64,000 nt of DNA from Bremerella sp. TYQ1 (GTDB lineage Bacteria; Planctomycetota; Planctomycetia; Pirellulales; Pirellulaceae): assembly GCF_020150455.1 (NCBI RefSeq), contig NZ_CP083740.1, positions 2,418,001 to 2,482,000 on the forward strand, read 5' to 3'. Shown piece by piece: positions 7,493-16,662 of the stretch (within the stretch, counting starts at the first letter, position 1; the number at the start of each line of letters is the position of its first letter). The position numbers and the translations under genes are program-made. The notes under the pieces were generated by a model that had not been told where the DNA came from, ran no database searches, and saw only the letters and a program-made list of their open reading frames with translations.

Positions 7493-10459
7493 ATGTCCGC
7501 CGAGTTTTACTTCAAACTTGCAACACTTGTACTGTTCGACTTGCTGTTCGCGTTGGCATTCTTTGTTTTGCTTATTCCGCTTTCGATTGCCAAAAAGGCT
7601 TCGTATGCGGTGATGAAACGCAACTTCAAATCTTACTTCAGCAACCCAACTGGCTACGTCTTTCTAGCCATCTTTGTGTTGCTGACGTCGATGGCTGCGT
7701 TCTGGCCGCACGAGTTCTTCAATGCCAACCTGGCTAATTTGAACGAACTCAATTCACAGATCACGCTCATCATGCTCATCTTTATCCCAACAATTACGAT
7801 GGGGTTGTGGGCAGACGAAAAACGTCTCGGCACGGATGAATTGCTACTCACGTTGCCGGCAACCGACTTTGACATTGTGATCGGTAAGTATTTGGCTGCT
7901 GTCTCAGTGTTCAGTGTTTCGCTGGGATTCTCGCAAGTCTGTAATTTCCTCGTCCTCGACGCTCTTTCGATTGGCTCCCTGGATGCCGGTCTGTTCATCA
8001 CGACATACATCGGCTACTGGTTTATTGGCCTGACCATGATTGCCCTGGGCATGGTGGCCTCGTTTATGACCAATAACCTAACGCTTGGATTCGTGCTTGG
8101 TATTTTGGTCAACGCTCCGTTTGTCTTGCTACAGTACTCTGATGCGTTTGTTACGCAGAGCGAATGGGTTGGCTTCCTAAGCGAAGCAAGTATGGGTAAG
8201 CAGTTTGCCGACTTCGGCCGCGGTGTGATTTCGATCAGTTCGCTGGCCTACTTCCTGATGATGATTGTTGTCGGGATTTACTTGGCAATGGTGTTAATTG
8301 GTCGGCGTCATTGGCTTGGCGGTAAAGATGGCGAATCCTTATTAGGGCACTATCTCGTCCGTGCGACGTGCCTCCTGGTGATTGCATTTGCCGGCACCCT
8401 TTTCTTCGTTATGAATGACGTTCGGTGGGACTACACCGAAAACCGCACGAGCAGCTTGCTTCCTGAAACAAAGGAACTTATTCGCAATCTCTCGACGGAA
8501 CAACCGGTGCGCATTGAAGCGTTTGTTAGTGGCTCGGTCCCCAAGCACTATGCCCAAACCAAGCTCGATTTGATCAATTACCTGAATGAATTCCGGGCCC
8601 TAAATGGATCGAAGATCAACGTCGTCATTCACGACGGTCTCGAGCCATTTAGCGAAACGGCCGATATCGCCCGCGAGACGTACGGTATTGTTCCTCGCGA
8701 AGTGATCTCTCAAGAGCGTGGAGCCCTTGCCCAAGAAGAAGTCATTCTCGGAGCAGCCGTTCAACGAGGACTGGACAAAGTTGTGATTCCATTTTTCGAC
8801 AACGGTGTTCCTGTCGAATACGAATTGGTTCGCTCGATCGGTACGGTTTCCGAGAAGAAACGTAAACGGCTGGGCGTTTTACAGACAGATGCCCAACTGT
8901 TTGGCGGTATCCAACAAAACCCGCTCGGTGGTTTCCAAAACATTCCGCCGCAACAAGTGATCACCGAATTGGAAAAGCAGTATGACGTGATCGAAGTCGA
9001 TCCGACATCCGCGATCGATCCAACAGCCTACGATGTGCTTCTAGCGGTACAGCCGTCAAGTCTTTCACCCCAGGGGATGAAGAACCTCCTCGACGTTATC
9101 AAGGCCGGAACTCCCACGGCCATCTTTGACGACCCGGCCCCAGCGATGATGGCTCAGGCCACGCCGATTGGACAGGATAAACGCAACCCTTTCCCAGGCC
9201 GACGTCCCCCCGAACAAAAGGGTGACATTCGCCAACTTTGGGACTTGCTTCATATTTCAATGCCAGGCAAGCAGTTGCCAACCGATCGTTACTTCCAGCC
9301 CTATGTAATTTGGCAAGATTACAACCCGGAAGTTCGCCTGCGGAACCTGGGAGCGATTACGAAGGAATATGTCTTCGCGGACCGTGTCACTCCCGGAGCA
9401 CCTGAATACACCGCACTGAACGAAACCGTAGATGTAACAAAAGATCTGCAACAACTGTTGTTCCTTTACACCGGTGCCATTAAGAAGCAGCCAGACTTTC
9501 CAAAGTCGATGACATTCATTCCGCTTGTCACTACCGGAACGAAAGTCGGTACGGTTACGCTTCAAGATTTGACAAGCTCGCGGCAAGACCAACGTCGATT
9601 GGAAGCAAAACGACAGCCTGCTTACGGCCCCAACGGAGCTCCTCCCACTCCGTTCGTGCTCGCTGCGATGATTGAAGGCATGCCTCCTTCTATTGCTGCC
9701 AATGCCGCAGAAGCGGAAAAGTCGAAAGAAAAGGAGGAGGAAGGCTCAGAGGAAGAAACGACGGACGCAAACGAAGATGTGACGCCCGATGGTGCCATCC
9801 ATGTCGCCATGGTCAGCGATATTGATCTGCTGCATAGTGCCTTCGTGCAACTTCGAGCGCAAAGTGCTGATAGCTCAGAAATGCAGATCGACAACACTAA
9901 CTTCTTGCTCAATCTGATCGACAAACTAGCCGGCGACGACGAGTACATTCCAATTCGTAGTCGAAGCGCACCGATTGCCCGTTTGGGACTGATGGAAGAG
10001 CTAACCGAAACGGCTAAGACCGAGGGGGATCTAGCTCTTCGCGAAGCGGCTTTAAATGCTCAAGCACAACAGGAAAAGCTCGAAAAAGAACTTCAAAAGC
10101 CACTGGAAGAGCTGAACAAAAAGATCAACACGCTCAACGCACGGGCCAACCAAGGTGGCGAGATTCGTCCCGAGGAACTTCGTGAAGTGCAAGCGTTGCA
10201 ACTGGAACTTGCCCAGCGTCAACAAGACGTCGACAACAAGCAACGTGCTGCCGTGAAGAAGATTGAAGCCAATCTGGAACGGGAACAACAACGCATTACA
10301 CGTGAGCTCAATCGAAAGGTTCTCTATTATCAGAACCAGGTGAAAACTTTGGCAGTAGCCCTGCCTCCGATTCCACCAATTGTGATTGGAATTATCGTCT
10401 TCGTCTTGCGTCGTTTGAAAGAACGTGAAGGCCTGTCGAAGGACCGCATCATTAAATAA
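7493..10459 (+). CDS. Fused ABC-2 permease and GldG-like protein
   Basis: A 988-residue protein. The N-terminal about 270 residues hold six or seven hydrophobic segments of an ABC-2 (GldF-like) permease, including ADEKRLGTDELLLTLPATDF, a typical GldF loop. After another membrane segment (LLVIAFAGTLFFVMNDVRWD, near 300) comes a GldG-type periplasmic domain (DYTENRTSSLLPETKELIRN onward). Near 750 there is a charged linker (EKEEEGSEEETTDANEDVT). Residues about 850-935 form a strong coiled coil, followed by a final membrane helix (LPPIPPIVIGIIVFVLRRL). GldF and GldG are separate proteins in Bacteroidetes; here they are one chain. The ATPase partner is immediately upstream and the DUF4340 gene immediately downstream, so the three form an operon. 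The transported or pulled substrate is not known. Confidence 0.85.
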   Translation: MSAEFYFKLATLVLFDLLFALAFFVLLIPLSIAKKASYAVMKRNFKSYFSNPTGYVFLAIFVLLTSMAAFWPHEFFNANLANLNELNSQITLIMLIFIPTITMGLWADEKRLGTDELLLTLPATDFDIVIGKYLAAVSVFSVSLGFSQVCNFLVLDALSIGSLDAGLFITTYIGYWFIGLTMIALGMVASFMTNNLTLGFVLGILVNAPFVLLQYSDAFVTQSEWVGFLSEASMGKQFADFGRGVISISSLAYFLMMIVVGIYLAMVLIGRRHWLGGKDGESLLGHYLVRATCLLVIAFAGTLFFVMNDVRWDYTENRTSSLLPETKELIRNLSTEQPVRIEAFVSGSVPKHYAQTKLDLINYLNEFRALNGSKINVVIHDGLEPFSETADIARETYGIVPREVISQERGALAQEEVILGAAVQRGLDKVVIPFFDNGVPVEYELVRSIGTVSEKKRKRLGVLQTDAQLFGGIQQNPLGGFQNIPPQQVITELEKQYDVIEVDPTSAIDPTAYDVLLAVQPSSLSPQGMKNLLDVIKAGTPTAIFDDPAPAMMAQATPIGQDKRNPFPGRRPPEQKGDIRQLWDLLHISMPGKQLPTDRYFQPYVIWQDYNPEVRLRNLGAITKEYVFADRVTPGAPEYTALNETVDVTKDLQQLLFLYTGAIKKQPDFPKSMTFIPLVTTGTKVGTVTLQDLTSSRQDQRRLEAKRQPAYGPNGAPPTPFVLAAMIEGMPPSIAANAAEAEKSKEKEEEGSEEETTDANEDVTPDGAIHVAMVSDIDLLHSAFVQLRAQSADSSEMQIDNTNFLLNLIDKLAGDDEYIPIRSRSAPIARLGLMEELTETAKTEGDLALREAALNAQAQQEKLEKELQKPLEELNKKINTLNARANQGGEIRPEELREVQALQLELAQRQQDVDNKQRAAVKKIEANLEREQQRITRELNRKVLYYQNQVKTLAVALPPIPPIVIGIIVFVLRRLKEREGLSKDRIIK

Positions 10460-10521
10460 ATGCGTTCCACAATCACCTTTTGCATAAACCATTTTTCATA
10501 CTGATTGCAAAGCAATACGTC

Positions 10522-12267
10522 ATGAGTGAAGCCGTCAAAACTTTGGTTTTTCTGGCCGTTGCCTTAATCGTAGGTGGCTTGGCATATGTCTCTCGTCCAG
10601 CAACGGCAACGAGTGCTCCGGAAGAAGAAGTCAATCAAGCGTTGTTCCCAGACTTCACCGATCCGCTACAAGCGGAGTCGATGCAGATTACGCAGTATGA
10701 CGCCGAGCGAGGGCAGATTCGCCGCTTCGAAGTCTCGAACACTTCTGACGGATGGCAAATCACTTCCAAAGGAGGCTATCCAGCCAACGCGACTCAGCAC
10801 ATGACTCAAGCTGCCAACAGCCTGGTCGACTTAATCGTGCTGCGAATTGTTAGCGACTTGCCTGGCCAACATGCTGAATATGGCGTTGTGGAACCGAATG
10901 CCAATGCGGTTTCCTCCGCCGACGAAGGCGTCGGTCAAATGGTCACTATCGACGATAAATCAGACAAGACGCTCGCCAACATCATCATCGGTGCTGCTGA
11001 TAAAGAGGACCCCCAACTTCGTTACGTTCGCGTTCCAGGTCGAGATCGGGTCTATCTTGTACGTCTCGATCCATCCGTCTTTTCCACTGAGTTTTCAGAC
11101 TGGATTGAGAAAGACTTGCTGCAAATCAATCCGTTCGACGTCGCTTCGCTTCGCTTCCGGAATTACACCATGCAAGTTGCCGGCGGTCGTATTGAAGTTT
11201 TACCCCAAATGGATGCCACCGTTGCATTTGATGCCGAAAAGAGCAAATGGGAGCTGATCGAACTGCAGGAAGCTGCTGACGGTGATCAAGCTCAACTGAC
11301 CGCGGCAGAGATCCCTGCCGGCCAACAATTGAACGCTCCCAAACTGGATGAAATAAAGAATTCTCTTGATGATCTGACGATCGTCGACGTCTTCCGCAAA
11401 CCAGAGCAACTGGCCGAAGCTTTGAAGAAAGGGAACGGACTGCAGGATCTTAAACAAGAAGATCTACCAACGTTGGTGGCCAATGGCTTTTTCCCTTTTG
11501 TCTTACCTGGCGAAGATGAGGCTCAGATCGTCGGCTTAAATGGTGAACTTGTGATCGAAACGCAAGATGCAATTCGATATCGCCTCTTGTTTGGTCTCGA
11601 AAAGCTCGGTGGTGACAACAAGGACGAAAAGCAACAGTTCCTTTTCGTACAGACCGAATTGGTTGATGAAATGCTACCGCCCCCTAATTTGCAGGAAGTC
11701 CCTGAGATCAAAGAAGGTGAAGGCGAAGACATTGAGGCTCAAGCAAAAGCTCGTGAAAAGATTCTGCAGGAAAATGATGCCGCAATGACGGCGTATCGCG
11801 AAAAGAAGAATGCTGCCCTGCGTAAGATCTTTGATCTCAATACCCGCTTCGCCGATTGGTATTATGTCGTCAAAGCCGAAGATGTCGCCAAGGTTCTTCT
11901 CAATCGGAATCAGCTTTCCATTCCAATCAATCAAGCCACCACTCAGCCAAGCGGCGGGCCTGGGCGAATGTTCCCGAACATTTCAGGCGGAAATGGCATG
12001 TTGCTGCCAACGACTCCCGCTCAGCCTCAGCCATCCGATTCGGCAAGCGAAGGCTCCACCCCAGCTGATGACACCCCCGAAGAATCTGACGAAAGCGAAA
12101 AGCTCGATGGTGAAGAAGAGTCCAATTCGCCTATGAATCCGGAAGAGACTGCAGATGAAGCTTCGGACGAAGGTTCCGGCTCTTCAAATGAACCTTCCGA
12201 GACAGAGGATTCGGCAGACAGTTCGGAACCAGACACGACAGAAGAAACTACGGACGAATCGCCGTAG
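10522..12267 (+). CDS. DUF4340 domain-containing membrane-anchored protein
   Basis: A 581-residue protein with one N-terminal membrane segment (TLVFLAVALIVGGLAYVSRP), then a long extracytoplasmic region matching the DUF4340 pattern (QITQYDAERGQIRRFEVSN; LVDLIVLRIVSD; LANIIIGA; VYLVRLDPSVFSTEFSDWIE). The last about 100 residues are disordered and rich in Ser, Glu, Asp and Pro. An in-frame ATG at 10480 would add 14 residues. The ATG at 10522 is chosen because MSEAVKTLVF begins directly with the membrane anchor. The gene lies 62 bases after the permease/GldG gene and is its usual companion, probably an extracytoplasmic subunit of the same complex. Its biochemical role is not known. Confidence 0.8.
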   Translation: MSEAVKTLVFLAVALIVGGLAYVSRPATATSAPEEEVNQALFPDFTDPLQAESMQITQYDAERGQIRRFEVSNTSDGWQITSKGGYPANATQHMTQAANSLVDLIVLRIVSDLPGQHAEYGVVEPNANAVSSADEGVGQMVTIDDKSDKTLANIIIGAADKEDPQLRYVRVPGRDRVYLVRLDPSVFSTEFSDWIEKDLLQINPFDVASLRFRNYTMQVAGGRIEVLPQMDATVAFDAEKSKWELIELQEAADGDQAQLTAAEIPAGQQLNAPKLDEIKNSLDDLTIVDVFRKPEQLAEALKKGNGLQDLKQEDLPTLVANGFFPFVLPGEDEAQIVGLNGELVIETQDAIRYRLLFGLEKLGGDNKDEKQQFLFVQTELVDEMLPPPNLQEVPEIKEGEGEDIEAQAKAREKILQENDAAMTAYREKKNAALRKIFDLNTRFADWYYVVKAEDVAKVLLNRNQLSIPINQATTQPSGGPGRMFPNISGGNGMLLPTTPAQPQPSDSASEGSTPADDTPEESDESEKLDGEEESNSPMNPEETADEASDEGSGSSNEPSETEDSADSSEPDTTEETTDESP

Positions 12268-12364
12268 ATTCTTCACGAGAACGATTTCTTCGCGATAATC
12301 AACCAAAGGTACACTGCCTGAAATGGCAGAAAATCCGCCGACCTGATATCCGAGGAACGTCTCG

Positions 12365-13372
12365 ATGAGTATTAAAGCTTTCGCTGCTACCGCTGCTGGA
12401 AAACCACTCGAACCCTTCGAATACGACCCTGGCGAACTTCTGCCGGACGAAGTCGAAATTGATGTCGACTATTGTGGTCTTTGTCATAGCGACTTAAGCA
12501 TGGCCAACAATGACTGGGGCATTTCAACCTACCCGTTCGTTCCCGGTCACGAGGTTGTCGGAAAAATAGCTACGGTTGGAGAGCAAGTTAAGCATCTCCA
12601 AACAGGGCAAAAAGTGGGCCTCGGCTGGAAGGCTCGCTCTTGCATGGTTTGCCCTGAGTGCATGTCCGGCAATCATCACCGTTGCCCTAATGGAAACGAC
12701 ACAATCGTCGGTCGCAACGGAGGCTTCGCCAATAAGGTTCGCTGCCAAGGAGCCTGGGCGATTCCCATTCCCGAAAACGTTGAGGCTGCCAAAGTTGGCC
12801 CCATGTTTTGTGGCGGGATAACGGTCTTCAATCCGCTAATCCTTAGTGATGTTTCTCCCATGCACCATGTGGCGGTCGTCGGAATTGGCGGACTCGGTCA
12901 CATGGCTCTTCAGTTTGCTAAAGCCTGGGGCTGCGAAGTAACTGCCTTTTCAACGTCTCCTGACAAGGAAGAAGAGACGAAGGAAATGGGCGCCCATCAT
13001 TTTGTTAACTCTAAGGACAAAGAAGCATTAGGATCGGCGGCCGGCAAGTACGATCTCGTATTGGTTACCGTCAACGCAATGCTCGACTGGGACTCCTACG
13101 TAAATCTCCTGAAGCCTGGAGGTCGCCTGCACATTGTCGGAGCGATTCCCAAAATCGAGGCCACATGGTTCCCGGTTATTGCAGGGGAACGCACGATCGG
13201 AGGTTCTCCCATCGGCAGCCCTGAACTTTCGAGAAAGATGCTCGAGTTCGGGGGCCGACATGGTATCGCCCCTGTCGTCGAGGAAATGCCTATGTCAAAA
13301 GTTAATGATGCCTTGGAACACCTTGAGTCTGGCAAAGCCCGGTACCGAATCGTCCTGAAAAACGATCTTTAG
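12365..13372 (+). CDS. Zinc-dependent, probably NADP-linked alcohol dehydrogenase (CAD/YahK type)
   Basis: A 335-residue medium-chain dehydrogenase/reductase that interconverts alcohols and aldehydes. Catalytic zinc ligands are visible as C40 (CGLCHSD), H62/E63 (PGHE) and the Cys of MFCGGIT. The structural zinc site is complete with C93, C96, C99 and C107. The Rossmann motif is GIGGLGHMALQFAKAWG. The second strand ends with AFSTSPDKEEE, where Ser-Thr-Ser in place of an acidic residue indicates NADP(H) preference, as in cinnamyl-alcohol-dehydrogenase-like aldehyde reductases. A GAGGAA ribosome site precedes the ATG. It follows the DUF4340 gene by 97 bases but has no obvious functional link to it. 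The physiological substrate cannot be told from the sequence. Confidence 0.88.
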   Translation: MSIKAFAATAAGKPLEPFEYDPGELLPDEVEIDVDYCGLCHSDLSMANNDWGISTYPFVPGHEVVGKIATVGEQVKHLQTGQKVGLGWKARSCMVCPECMSGNHHRCPNGNDTIVGRNGGFANKVRCQGAWAIPIPENVEAAKVGPMFCGGITVFNPLILSDVSPMHHVAVVGIGGLGHMALQFAKAWGCEVTAFSTSPDKEEETKEMGAHHFVNSKDKEALGSAAGKYDLVLVTVNAMLDWDSYVNLLKPGGRLHIVGAIPKIEATWFPVIAGERTIGGSPIGSPELSRKMLEFGGRHGIAPVVEEMPMSKVNDALEHLESGKARYRIVLKNDL

Positions 13373-13464
13373 CAATAGCTGAATCCCAAGATTACCAGCT
13401 TGCCGCCGATCCTTTCGGAGCCCATTGTGTCCCCTCAAAGTACATGTTCCATAAATAGGCAGTA

Positions 13465-13496
13465 TTATCGGGAGAGATTTGCCCCTTTCCCGATAA
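13465..13496 (+). other. Hairpin downstream of the alcohol dehydrogenase gene
   Basis: Inverted repeat TTATCGGGA / TCCCGATAA (9 pairs, 14-base loop), 93 bases after the dehydrogenase stop. No T-tract follows on the + strand, so it may stabilise the mRNA end or be a weak terminator. Confidence 0.3.
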
Positions 13497-13504
13497 AGTC
13501 TGCC

Positions 13505-13532
13505 TTGGCGATTCGGCTTCATTGGCTAGAAT
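13505..13532 (+). promoter_or_regulatory. Candidate promoter for tRNA-Arg
   Basis: TTGGCG (-35, 4/6 to consensus) and TAGAAT (-10, 5/6) are separated by 16 bases and lie 30 bases upstream of the tRNA 5' end, the expected distance for a short precursor leader. Confidence 0.4.
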
Positions 13533-13561
13533 CAGAGGAACTTGTATCTTCACAAGCTTTT

Positions 13562-13635
13562 GCGCCCATAGCTCAGCTGGATAGAGCAGCGGTCTTCTAA
13601 ACCGCAGGTCGGAGGTTCGAGTCCTCCTGGGCGTG
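13562..13635 (+). tRNA. tRNA-Arg (anticodon TCT)
   Basis: A complete 74-base cloverleaf. The acceptor stem GCGCCCA pairs with TGGGCGT, with a G-T pair at position 1-72. The D stem is GCTC/GAGC with loop AGCTGGATA. The anticodon stem GCGGT/ACCGC encloses loop CTTCTAA, giving anticodon TCT, which reads AGA and AGG. The variable loop is AGGTC, and the T stem GGAGG/CCTCC encloses TTCGAGT. The discriminator base is G. The 3' CCA is not encoded (CTT follows), so it must be added by a nucleotidyltransferase. Confidence 0.96.
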
Positions 13636-13746
13636 CTTTGATTGGTCTAATTGGATTTCTAGTCCACGATAATTTCTGTCCATCAAGTCTAAGACCTTCG
13701 TAGCTGAGCCTGGATTTGATGGTTTCTATGCGATAGTCATGCAGGC

Positions 13747-14679
13747 ATGAGCGACGAAAATATCACCGATCGCAAACGCGGATGTTTCTTTGGGCTGGCC
13801 ATTGGGGATGCCCTGGGGGCTGCGGTGGAATTTAAGCTGCCAGGCAGCTTTCCACCTGTAACCGATTTTCGAGGAGGAGGCCCGCACGATATTGGCCCAG
13901 GTGAATGGACCGACGACACAAGTATGGCGTTGGCTCTAGCGGATAGCATTGGCGAGTCAGGCTGGAATCTCAACGATCAAGCAACGCGATACCTGAACTG
14001 GATGCAACATGGCAAGTACTCCGTAACAGGTACGTGCTTTGACATCGGAATTGCAACACGAACCGCCCTTCTCCGTTTTGCCTCGTCAAGAGATGCTTCT
14101 ACCTCGGGAAACACCGAAGCAAGTTCCAGCGGAAATGGGTCGATCATGCGACTTGCACCAGTCCCAATTCATTTCGCTCACCTCCTGCCAGACTGCGTTG
14201 AAGAGCTCGTTCAATATGCAGAAGAATCGAGTCTTCCAACACATGCAAGCGACATCAGCCGCTCTGCTTGTCGTTACATTGGCCTGATTCTCGCCGGTCT
14301 TATATCTGGGCACGAACGCGAAGAAGTACTTTCCACGAAATGGCTTCCCTTCCAAAGAATGACGATCGCCGCTCCATTAACGTCGGAAGTCGCCGAAGTT
14401 GCTCACGGAAGTTTTCGCGAACGAAAGCCCCCTGAGATTCAAGGCAGTGGTTACGTTGTGAAAAGCCTGGAAGCAGCGTTATGGGCTTTTCACGATGCTG
14501 ACGATTTCCAGGAAGCAGTCCTCAAGGCCGTAAACCTTGGAGATGATGCGGACACTACGGGCGCGATTTGTGGCCAACTTGCTGGCGCCTATTGGGGAGA
14601 AATCGGGATCCCTAAGGCCTGGAAACAGAAGTTGGCAAAGCGTGAGATGATTGAACGAGCCATTTCGTCGGTAATTTAG
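13747..14679 (+). CDS. ADP-ribosylglycohydrolase family protein (DraG type)
   Basis: A 310-residue hydrolase of the ADP-ribosylglycohydrolase fold, which uses two metal ions to remove ADP-ribose from proteins or small molecules. The N-terminal metal motif WTDDTSM and the C-terminal motif GDDADTTGAICGQLAGA supply the Asp/Thr metal ligands, and the opening GCFFGLAIGDALGAAVEF is typical of the family. The length is normal. No mono-ADP-ribosyltransferase partner (DraT or toxin) is in the window, so the target is unknown. It could be a housekeeping repair enzyme. It lies between tRNA-Arg and larE, with no sign of an operon with the tRNA. Confidence 0.88.
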   Translation: MSDENITDRKRGCFFGLAIGDALGAAVEFKLPGSFPPVTDFRGGGPHDIGPGEWTDDTSMALALADSIGESGWNLNDQATRYLNWMQHGKYSVTGTCFDIGIATRTALLRFASSRDASTSGNTEASSSGNGSIMRLAPVPIHFAHLLPDCVEELVQYAEESSLPTHASDISRSACRYIGLILAGLISGHEREEVLSTKWLPFQRMTIAAPLTSEVAEVAHGSFRERKPPEIQGSGYVVKSLEAALWAFHDADDFQEAVLKAVNLGDDADTTGAICGQLAGAYWGEIGIPKAWKQKLAKREMIERAISSVI

Positions 14680-14767
14680 GGATCGTTGTTCTAATGTGCT
14701 ACCCTGCCTAAAATTACTCTAGTGTTCTAGTTTGAGCCCAATGCCCTGCCTTTTTCGCGTAGATTGA

Positions 14768-15616
14768 ATGCCAGCCCCTCCCCTGCCCTCCGCTAGTGAT
14801 CGACTTCTCGCCTGGTTTCAGGATCTGGAAACTTGCCTCGTAGCTTTCTCTGGGGGCGTAGATAGCAGTGTCGTCGCCAAGGCAGCCGTTCTGGCCCTCG
14901 GCGACAACGCATTCGCGGTTACGGCCAAAAGCCCAAGCGTTGCCCAGAGAGACTTGAAAATCGCCAAAGAAGTCGCCACCGCGATTGGCATTCGCCACGA
15001 GATCATTGAGACATCGGAACTTTCGCGACCTGGGTATGTTGCCAATGCCTCCGATCGATGCTTTCATTGTAAATCTGAGCTATACGATCACCTCACCGAA
15101 ATTCGTTCTCGCTTTCAGACGGAAGTAATCGTCAACGGTGCCAATCTGGATGATCGTGGAGACCATCGCCCTGGGATGATTGCCGCCGAAAATTCCGGAG
15201 TTCGCTCTCCTCTCTTGGAGTGCGAAATTGACAAAGCCACTTTGCGAGAGATCGCGCGACTATGGGACATTCCCGTATGGGATCGACCTGCGTCACCATG
15301 TCTTGCCAGCCGAATTGCCTACGGCGTGGAGGTCACACCAGAGCGACTCAAAATGGTGGAGCGAGCGGAAGACTTCTTGCGTGAGCTTGGCATTCGAGAC
15401 CTAAGAGTTCGCTTTCATGAAGGCGACTTAGCCCGGCTGGAAGTCCCGCTCGAGTCAATCGAGACTATTTCCCGCGATGAAACACGACATGCTATTCACG
15501 AGGCACTGACCCAAATTGGCTTCAAGTTTGTCGCCCTTGATTTGGGTGGACTTAAATCGGGCAGCCTGAACCAACTTGTTCAAGTCGCTATCTCACGTCA
15601 GCCAAATGTTCATTAG
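14768..15616 (+). CDS. larE: ATP-dependent sacrificial sulfur transferase LarE
   Basis: A 282-residue PP-loop enzyme. LarE adenylates a carboxylate of the nickel-pincer cofactor precursor and donates sulfur from its own cysteine. The PP-loop is SGGVDSSVVAKAAV (about residues 28-41). The sequence SPCLASRIAYG contains C178, which aligns with the sacrificial cysteine of Lactobacillus plantarum LarE (C176). A further CFHCKSELY segment holds two more cysteines. LarB and LarC, needed for the cofactor, and a lactate racemase are not in the window, so this is an isolated larE here. Many orphan LarE homologues may serve other sulfur transfers. A strong hairpin follows the gene. Start choice: the ATG is just upstream of conserved sequence, with no clear ribosome site. 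Confidence 0.88.
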   Translation: MPAPPLPSASDRLLAWFQDLETCLVAFSGGVDSSVVAKAAVLALGDNAFAVTAKSPSVAQRDLKIAKEVATAIGIRHEIIETSELSRPGYVANASDRCFHCKSELYDHLTEIRSRFQTEVIVNGANLDDRGDHRPGMIAAENSGVRSPLLECEIDKATLREIARLWDIPVWDRPASPCLASRIAYGVEVTPERLKMVERAEDFLRELGIRDLRVRFHEGDLARLEVPLESIETISRDETRHAIHEALTQIGFKFVALDLGGLKSGSLNQLVQVAISRQPNVH

Positions 15617-15655
15617 GTATGACTTACGACTAGGGCCAATTCCTGAAGTCGCAAA

Positions 15656-15695
15656 GTTGCCTGCGGCCTAGGCCAGGCAGGCAACTATTTCCATT
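15656..15695 (+). terminator. Rho-independent terminator after larE
   Basis: GTTGCCTGC pairs with GCAGGCAAC (9 pairs), with an inner GGCC/GGCC stem extending the helix, followed by TATTTCCATTTTTT. It sits between the convergent larE (+) and TIM-barrel (-) genes. The T-rich tail is on the + side; the - side has only TTTGCG, so it acts mainly for larE. Confidence 0.65.
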
Positions 15696-15710
15696 TTTTG
15701 CCATTCCAAC

Positions 15711-16604
15711 CTAGCTGGCGAAAATACGGTCCATTCGCTCCGAAATTTCCGTCAAACGCTCTTTGCCGCCACCAGAGATTTCAGCGGTTGCCCATCCCTG
15801 ATAATCAATTTCTCGAAGCTCTGCCATGACCTTCGGCCAATCGACATCTCCCTCTAGGAGCTTGGCGCCAAACCCCTTTCCTTTACCGTAGTCTTTGATG
15901 TCGAGCTTCTTAATTCGCTGGCCGAGAATCGGCACCCATTCATGCGGTGGTGAATACTTCACCGTATTCCCGACGTCGAAGTAGGCACCCACCATTTCGC
16001 TATCAAGCTCGTCAATAAATCGTGCGGTTTCCTTTGGATCTGTAAGAAAGTTATTCCAAACGTTCTCCATCAAGATCTGAATGTTCAATTCCGTGGCGAG
16101 TGGCAAAGCCTTTTTAATTTGCTCGATTGAGCGGTCCCAGCATTGCTCGTAGGTCGCATCCTTATTGACGACCCCAGGAACCAGCAAAACGCTTGTGCCT
16201 CCATAAGCTTTGCTGGCCTTGATGGCGGTCAGCAATCCTTCCAATCCTTGCTGCCGCACTTCTTCGCTTGGATCCGACAGACGCGTCTTCCAGTGAATGG
16301 AGTCCACGACACCATGGACAGGAATACCGGATGACTTCACGGCTTCCTGCACTTCGTTCGGCTCAGGTCCTCCAGGAGAATCCAACTCCAAGCCATCAAA
16401 ACCAAGTTCCTTCAGAACCGTCATCTTCTCAGCGAGGGTTCCAGGCACCCCGACCATCCCAATTTTAACCGCCTTCTTGATGCGTTTGCTCTCACTTGTA
16501 TTTTGTTTTTCTACAGCGAGAAGCGAGCCAGGAGCGGAAAGGGTGAAACCTACCGCAGCAGCGGTTGAACAATGAGCAAGGAATTCGCGGCGGGAAGAGA
16601 CCAT
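15711..16604 (-). CDS. Tat-exported sugar phosphate isomerase/epimerase-like TIM-barrel protein
   Basis: A 297-residue protein of the xylose-isomerase-like TIM-barrel family (AP endonuclease 2 fold). It starts with a twin-arginine signal (SSRREFLAHC, then a hydrophobic stretch to about residue 32), so it is exported folded. Barrel segments carry metal-site candidates: LELDSPGG, LMENVWNN (Glu), GAYFDVGNT (Asp) and WATAEISGGG (Glu). The ATG at 16604 is chosen over an upstream TTG (16622) because AGAGGT sits 6 bases in front of it and the Tat motif follows at once. The substrate is unknown; related proteins act on sugars or inositols. A strong hairpin with a T-tract lies only 16-58 bases upstream of the start, after the DUF4912 gene. 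Confidence 0.82.
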   Translation of the reverse strand: MVSSRREFLAHCSTAAAVGFTLSAPGSLLAVEKQNTSESKRIKKAVKIGMVGVPGTLAEKMTVLKELGFDGLELDSPGGPEPNEVQEAVKSSGIPVHGVVDSIHWKTRLSDPSEEVRQQGLEGLLTAIKASKAYGGTSVLLVPGVVNKDATYEQCWDRSIEQIKKALPLATELNIQILMENVWNNFLTDPKETARFIDELDSEMVGAYFDVGNTVKYSPPHEWVPILGQRIKKLDIKDYGKGKGFGAKLLEGDVDWPKVMAELREIDYQGWATAEISGGGKERLTEISERMDRIFAS

Positions 16605-16620
16605 CGATGAACCTCTAGGC

Positions 16621-16662
16621 AAGAAACAAAAAAGGTTGGTACGAATGCCATCGTACCAACCT
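16621..16662 (-). terminator. Rho-independent terminator between the DUF4912 and TIM-barrel genes
   Basis: A perfect 12-pair stem AGGTTGGTACGA / TCGTACCAACCT with a 6-base loop, followed on the - strand by TTTTTGTTTCTT. It lies about 90 bases after the DUF4912 stop and ends only 16 bases before the next ATG, leaving no room for a separate promoter after it. Confidence 0.8.
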
